From a virus, in IMG/VR virus record IMGVR_UViG_3300038856_000075, positions 1 through 63,550 of that record: a stretch of 63,550 nucleotides of DNA; one strand, 5' to 3'. Position 1 is the first letter of the stretch. Each line of letters opens with the position of its first letter. Both the position numbers and the translations under genes were made by a program. This document shows positions 62,471 through 63,550 of the stretch, one piece after another. The notes under the pieces are model-generated. The model was given only the letters and a program-made list of their open reading frames with translations, was not told the origin of the DNA and ran no database searches.

Positions 62471-63007
62471 TCAAGCCTCCAACAGATCCCGCCGGATTGA
62501 AAACGGTGCCGCGCGACCCATGATCTGGAGCACCCCGCCCACTAGGTCTGACCGGACCCACCGGACCTCGCCCGTGCGGCCCTCGAGCGGCCCCGATGGG
62601 ATGATGACCGTCTCGCCGATCTTGATCTCCTTGGTCCGGGTCAGGACAATCCCCGCCGCGCATTGGTCGCGCAGATCCGCGACGGCATCCTCCCGCACGC
62701 AGTAGAACTCGCCGCCAGCGCCGCGGAGAACGCTGCTGACATGCTCGCAATTCGTGACGCCGCTGATGCGGTCCGGCCGCTCGACGTCGACGAACAGATA
62801 CCGCGGGAACAAAGGCCGGTCGGGGTCGCCAGGTCGATTGCGGGCGAGGGGTAGGAAGACCTCGAATCTCAGCGCCATCAGCTTCGTCATCACCTGGGCC
62901 TCGCGCTGCGGGTTGGTGTGGACCAGCATCCATAACGGCGCGAAGACGATGGCGTCGGGGGTTTCGGGGTAGGGGTCGAAGGCTTGTGCGGTTGGTTGGT
63001 CTTTCAA
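62471..63007 (-). CDS. NusG/RfaH-like transcription elongation factor
   Basis: 178 residues. The NGN domain (LWMLVHTNPQREAQVMTKLM, LRFEVFLPLARNRPGD, LFPRYLFVDV) covers about 24-115, and a C-terminal KOW domain (IKIGETVIIPSGPLEGRTGE) about 129-155. This is the architecture of NusG paralogs such as RfaH, which bind RNA polymerase and suppress pausing or termination. It lies directly upstream, in transcription order, of the 37-kb leftward packaging and structural region, so a late antiterminator role is likely. Confidence 0.85.
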   Translation of the reverse strand: MKDQPTAQAFDPYPETPDAIVFAPLWMLVHTNPQREAQVMTKLMALRFEVFLPLARNRPGDPDRPLFPRYLFVDVERPDRISGVTNCEHVSSVLRGAGGEFYCVREDAVADLRDQCAAGIVLTRTKEIKIGETVIIPSGPLEGRTGEVRWVRSDLVGGVLQIMGRAAPFSIRRDLLEA

Positions 63008-63043
63008 GCGCCGTCCTTTGGTTTTCCGTGCCCGGGTGGTTGG

Positions 63044-63220
63044 TCACGCCGCTTCGGCGTCGGTTGCGGTGCTTTGGTGGGGTATCTGGGGGATATTCGT
63101 GTCGGCAAGGAAGACGCGCTCGCGGAGATCGATCGCCTCGGCCTGGGCCGCGCGTGGATAGAGCTTCATCGTGTATCGCCGCTTCATCAGCACCCCGCCG
63201 TCTTTTTCATAGTGGGACAT
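63044..63220 (-). CDS. Hypothetical small protein (58 aa)
   Basis: ATG 63220 overlaps the preceding gene end by 14 bases. MSHYEKDGGVLMKRRYTMKL then YPRAAQAEAIDLRERVFLAD, ending DAEAA. GC-rich third positions support coding. No family recognised. Located between the zinc-finger locus and the NusG-like gene. Confidence 0.55.
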   Translation of the reverse strand: MSHYEKDGGVLMKRRYTMKLYPRAAQAEAIDLRERVFLADTNIPQIPHQSTATDAEAA

Positions 63221-63542
63221 TAGTCGGCATCGCTCTCAAGCGCTCCCGGTACCGCCGCTGCCGCTCGGCGTTGGACATGGGGATGGGGCGCCCGCAGGTG
63301 GGGCACGGCTCTCCAAGTCTCGCGTCGGCTGGCTGCCCAAATTCTCGCTCAACTCCCCGATCATCCTGAACCGGTTTTCCATCCTCGACAAACGATTTCG
63401 TAATTCCTGTATTTGGCGCAGCGCCGCCCCCAGAGTCCAGTCGTCCAGAATATCGTCGCTCGCAGGCTCGGTCGCAGAACCCGGCCCGGTTGTGCTCGGC
63501 TGTTCCGACATTAGGTCCTCCGCAGGTTTTGCATTTGCGCAT
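63207..63542 (-). CDS. Zinc-finger protein (111 aa), frame A of an overlapping locus
   Basis: Starts at 63542, equivalent to 119 in the left copy. N-terminal CKTCGGPNVGTAEHNRAGFC then DRACERRY is a zinc ribbon; the C-terminal CPTCGRPIPMSNAERQRRYR carries a second CxxC and a basic helix typical of phage proteins. The middle 40 codons in this frame have mostly A/T third positions, unlike real genes here, whereas the other frame looks coding. No clear ribosome-binding site. Probably controlled by the GTGTTAC cluster. Confidence 0.5.
   Translation of the reverse strand: MRKCKTCGGPNVGTAEHNRAGFCDRACERRYSGRLDSGGGAAPNTGITKSFVEDGKPVQDDRGVEREFGQPADARLGEPCPTCGRPIPMSNAERQRRYRERLRAMPTNVPL
63236..63511 (-). 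CDS. Helical protein (91 aa), frame B of an overlapping locus
   Basis: ATG 63511 follows GGAGG with 5-base spacing, the best ribosome-binding site in the locus. The middle, DDILDDWTLGAALRQIQELR then NRLSRMENRF, is a credible coiled coil with GC-rich third positions. The last 40 residues look like a shadow of frame A. Both frames may be translated. Confidence 0.5.
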   Translation of the reverse strand: MSEQPSTTGPGSATEPASDDILDDWTLGAALRQIQELRNRLSRMENRFRMIGELSENLGSQPTRDLESRAPPAGAPSPCPTPSGSGGTGSA

Positions 63543-63550
63543 CGTGCGTA
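63424..63550. repeat. 127-bp direct terminal repeat, right copy
   Basis: Exact copy of 1-127; see the left copy. The repeat starts inside the overlapping zinc-finger locus, which is therefore complete only when the contig is circularised. Confidence 0.95.

Overview
The window is one complete, circularly closed tailed-phage genome. The first 127 bases recur exactly as the last 127 (63424-63550), so the unique length is 63,423 bp and the ends are an arbitrary cut. The base composition is GC-rich, roughly 60-65 percent by eye. Gene content is that of a long-tailed, non-contractile (siphovirus-type) phage: HK97-type head genes, a 771-residue tape measure, one tail tube protein and no sheath. The GTA-gp10-like tail chaperone, a GcrA-like zinc protein and the GC content make an alphaproteobacterial host plausible; that is inference. 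No integrase, transposase, reverse transcriptase, CRISPR array or complete tRNA gene is visible.

Layout. (1) Leftward DNA module, 12579 down to 145: small Cro-like repressor, tiny membrane ORFs, two C5, one MT-A70 and one N4/N6 DNA methyltransferase, RuvC-like resolvase, HNH nuclease, DnaB helicase, DUF1376-type replication protein with a possible internal origin, and a BCS1-like AAA ATPase. (2) Divergent control region 12580-12682 with a promoter overlapping an inverted repeat. (3) Rightward accessory arm, 12683-24881: two ParB-like proteins, pentapeptide-repeat protein, many small cassettes, RecE/RecT-like recombination pair, HNH protein, J-domain protein and ASCH-like protein. Repeated boundary sequences show that gene ends and leaders have been shuffled. 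(4) A terminator near 24832-24866, where leftward late transcription ends. (5) Leftward late region, 62095 down to 24954: ParB-methyltransferase, terminase, portal-MuF fusion, protease, capsid, connectors, an inserted ten-gene sugar/glycan island (39279-47083), tail tube, frameshifted tail chaperone, tape measure, tail tip, fibres and lysis genes. (6) A short arm across the contig join with a NusG/RfaH-like factor, a small periplasmic protein, and a zinc-finger locus with overlapping frames.

How the parts fit. Apart from one small gene (62102-62392), every gene from 12579 leftwards around the circle to 24954 is on the minus strand, and most neighbours overlap by ATGA or TGATG. The phage therefore probably works as two divergent programmes from 12.6 kb that converge at 24.8 kb. 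The NusG-like protein just upstream of the packaging genes is a candidate antiterminator for the long late unit. Five DNA methyltransferases without cognate restriction enzymes suggest heavy self-modification.

The most unusual parts are the glycan island inside the tail operon, bounded on its promoter-proximal side by a tRNA 3'-end fragment; a roughly 185-residue module present both as a stand-alone protein in the head-tail region and as the C-terminus of the fibre; a 577-residue protein built of about 27 copies of a 14-residue repeat; a tail-chaperone second frame with no start codon, implying -1 frameshifting; an endolysin fused in frame to a small membrane protein; and terminator-like hairpins inside small coupled ORFs.
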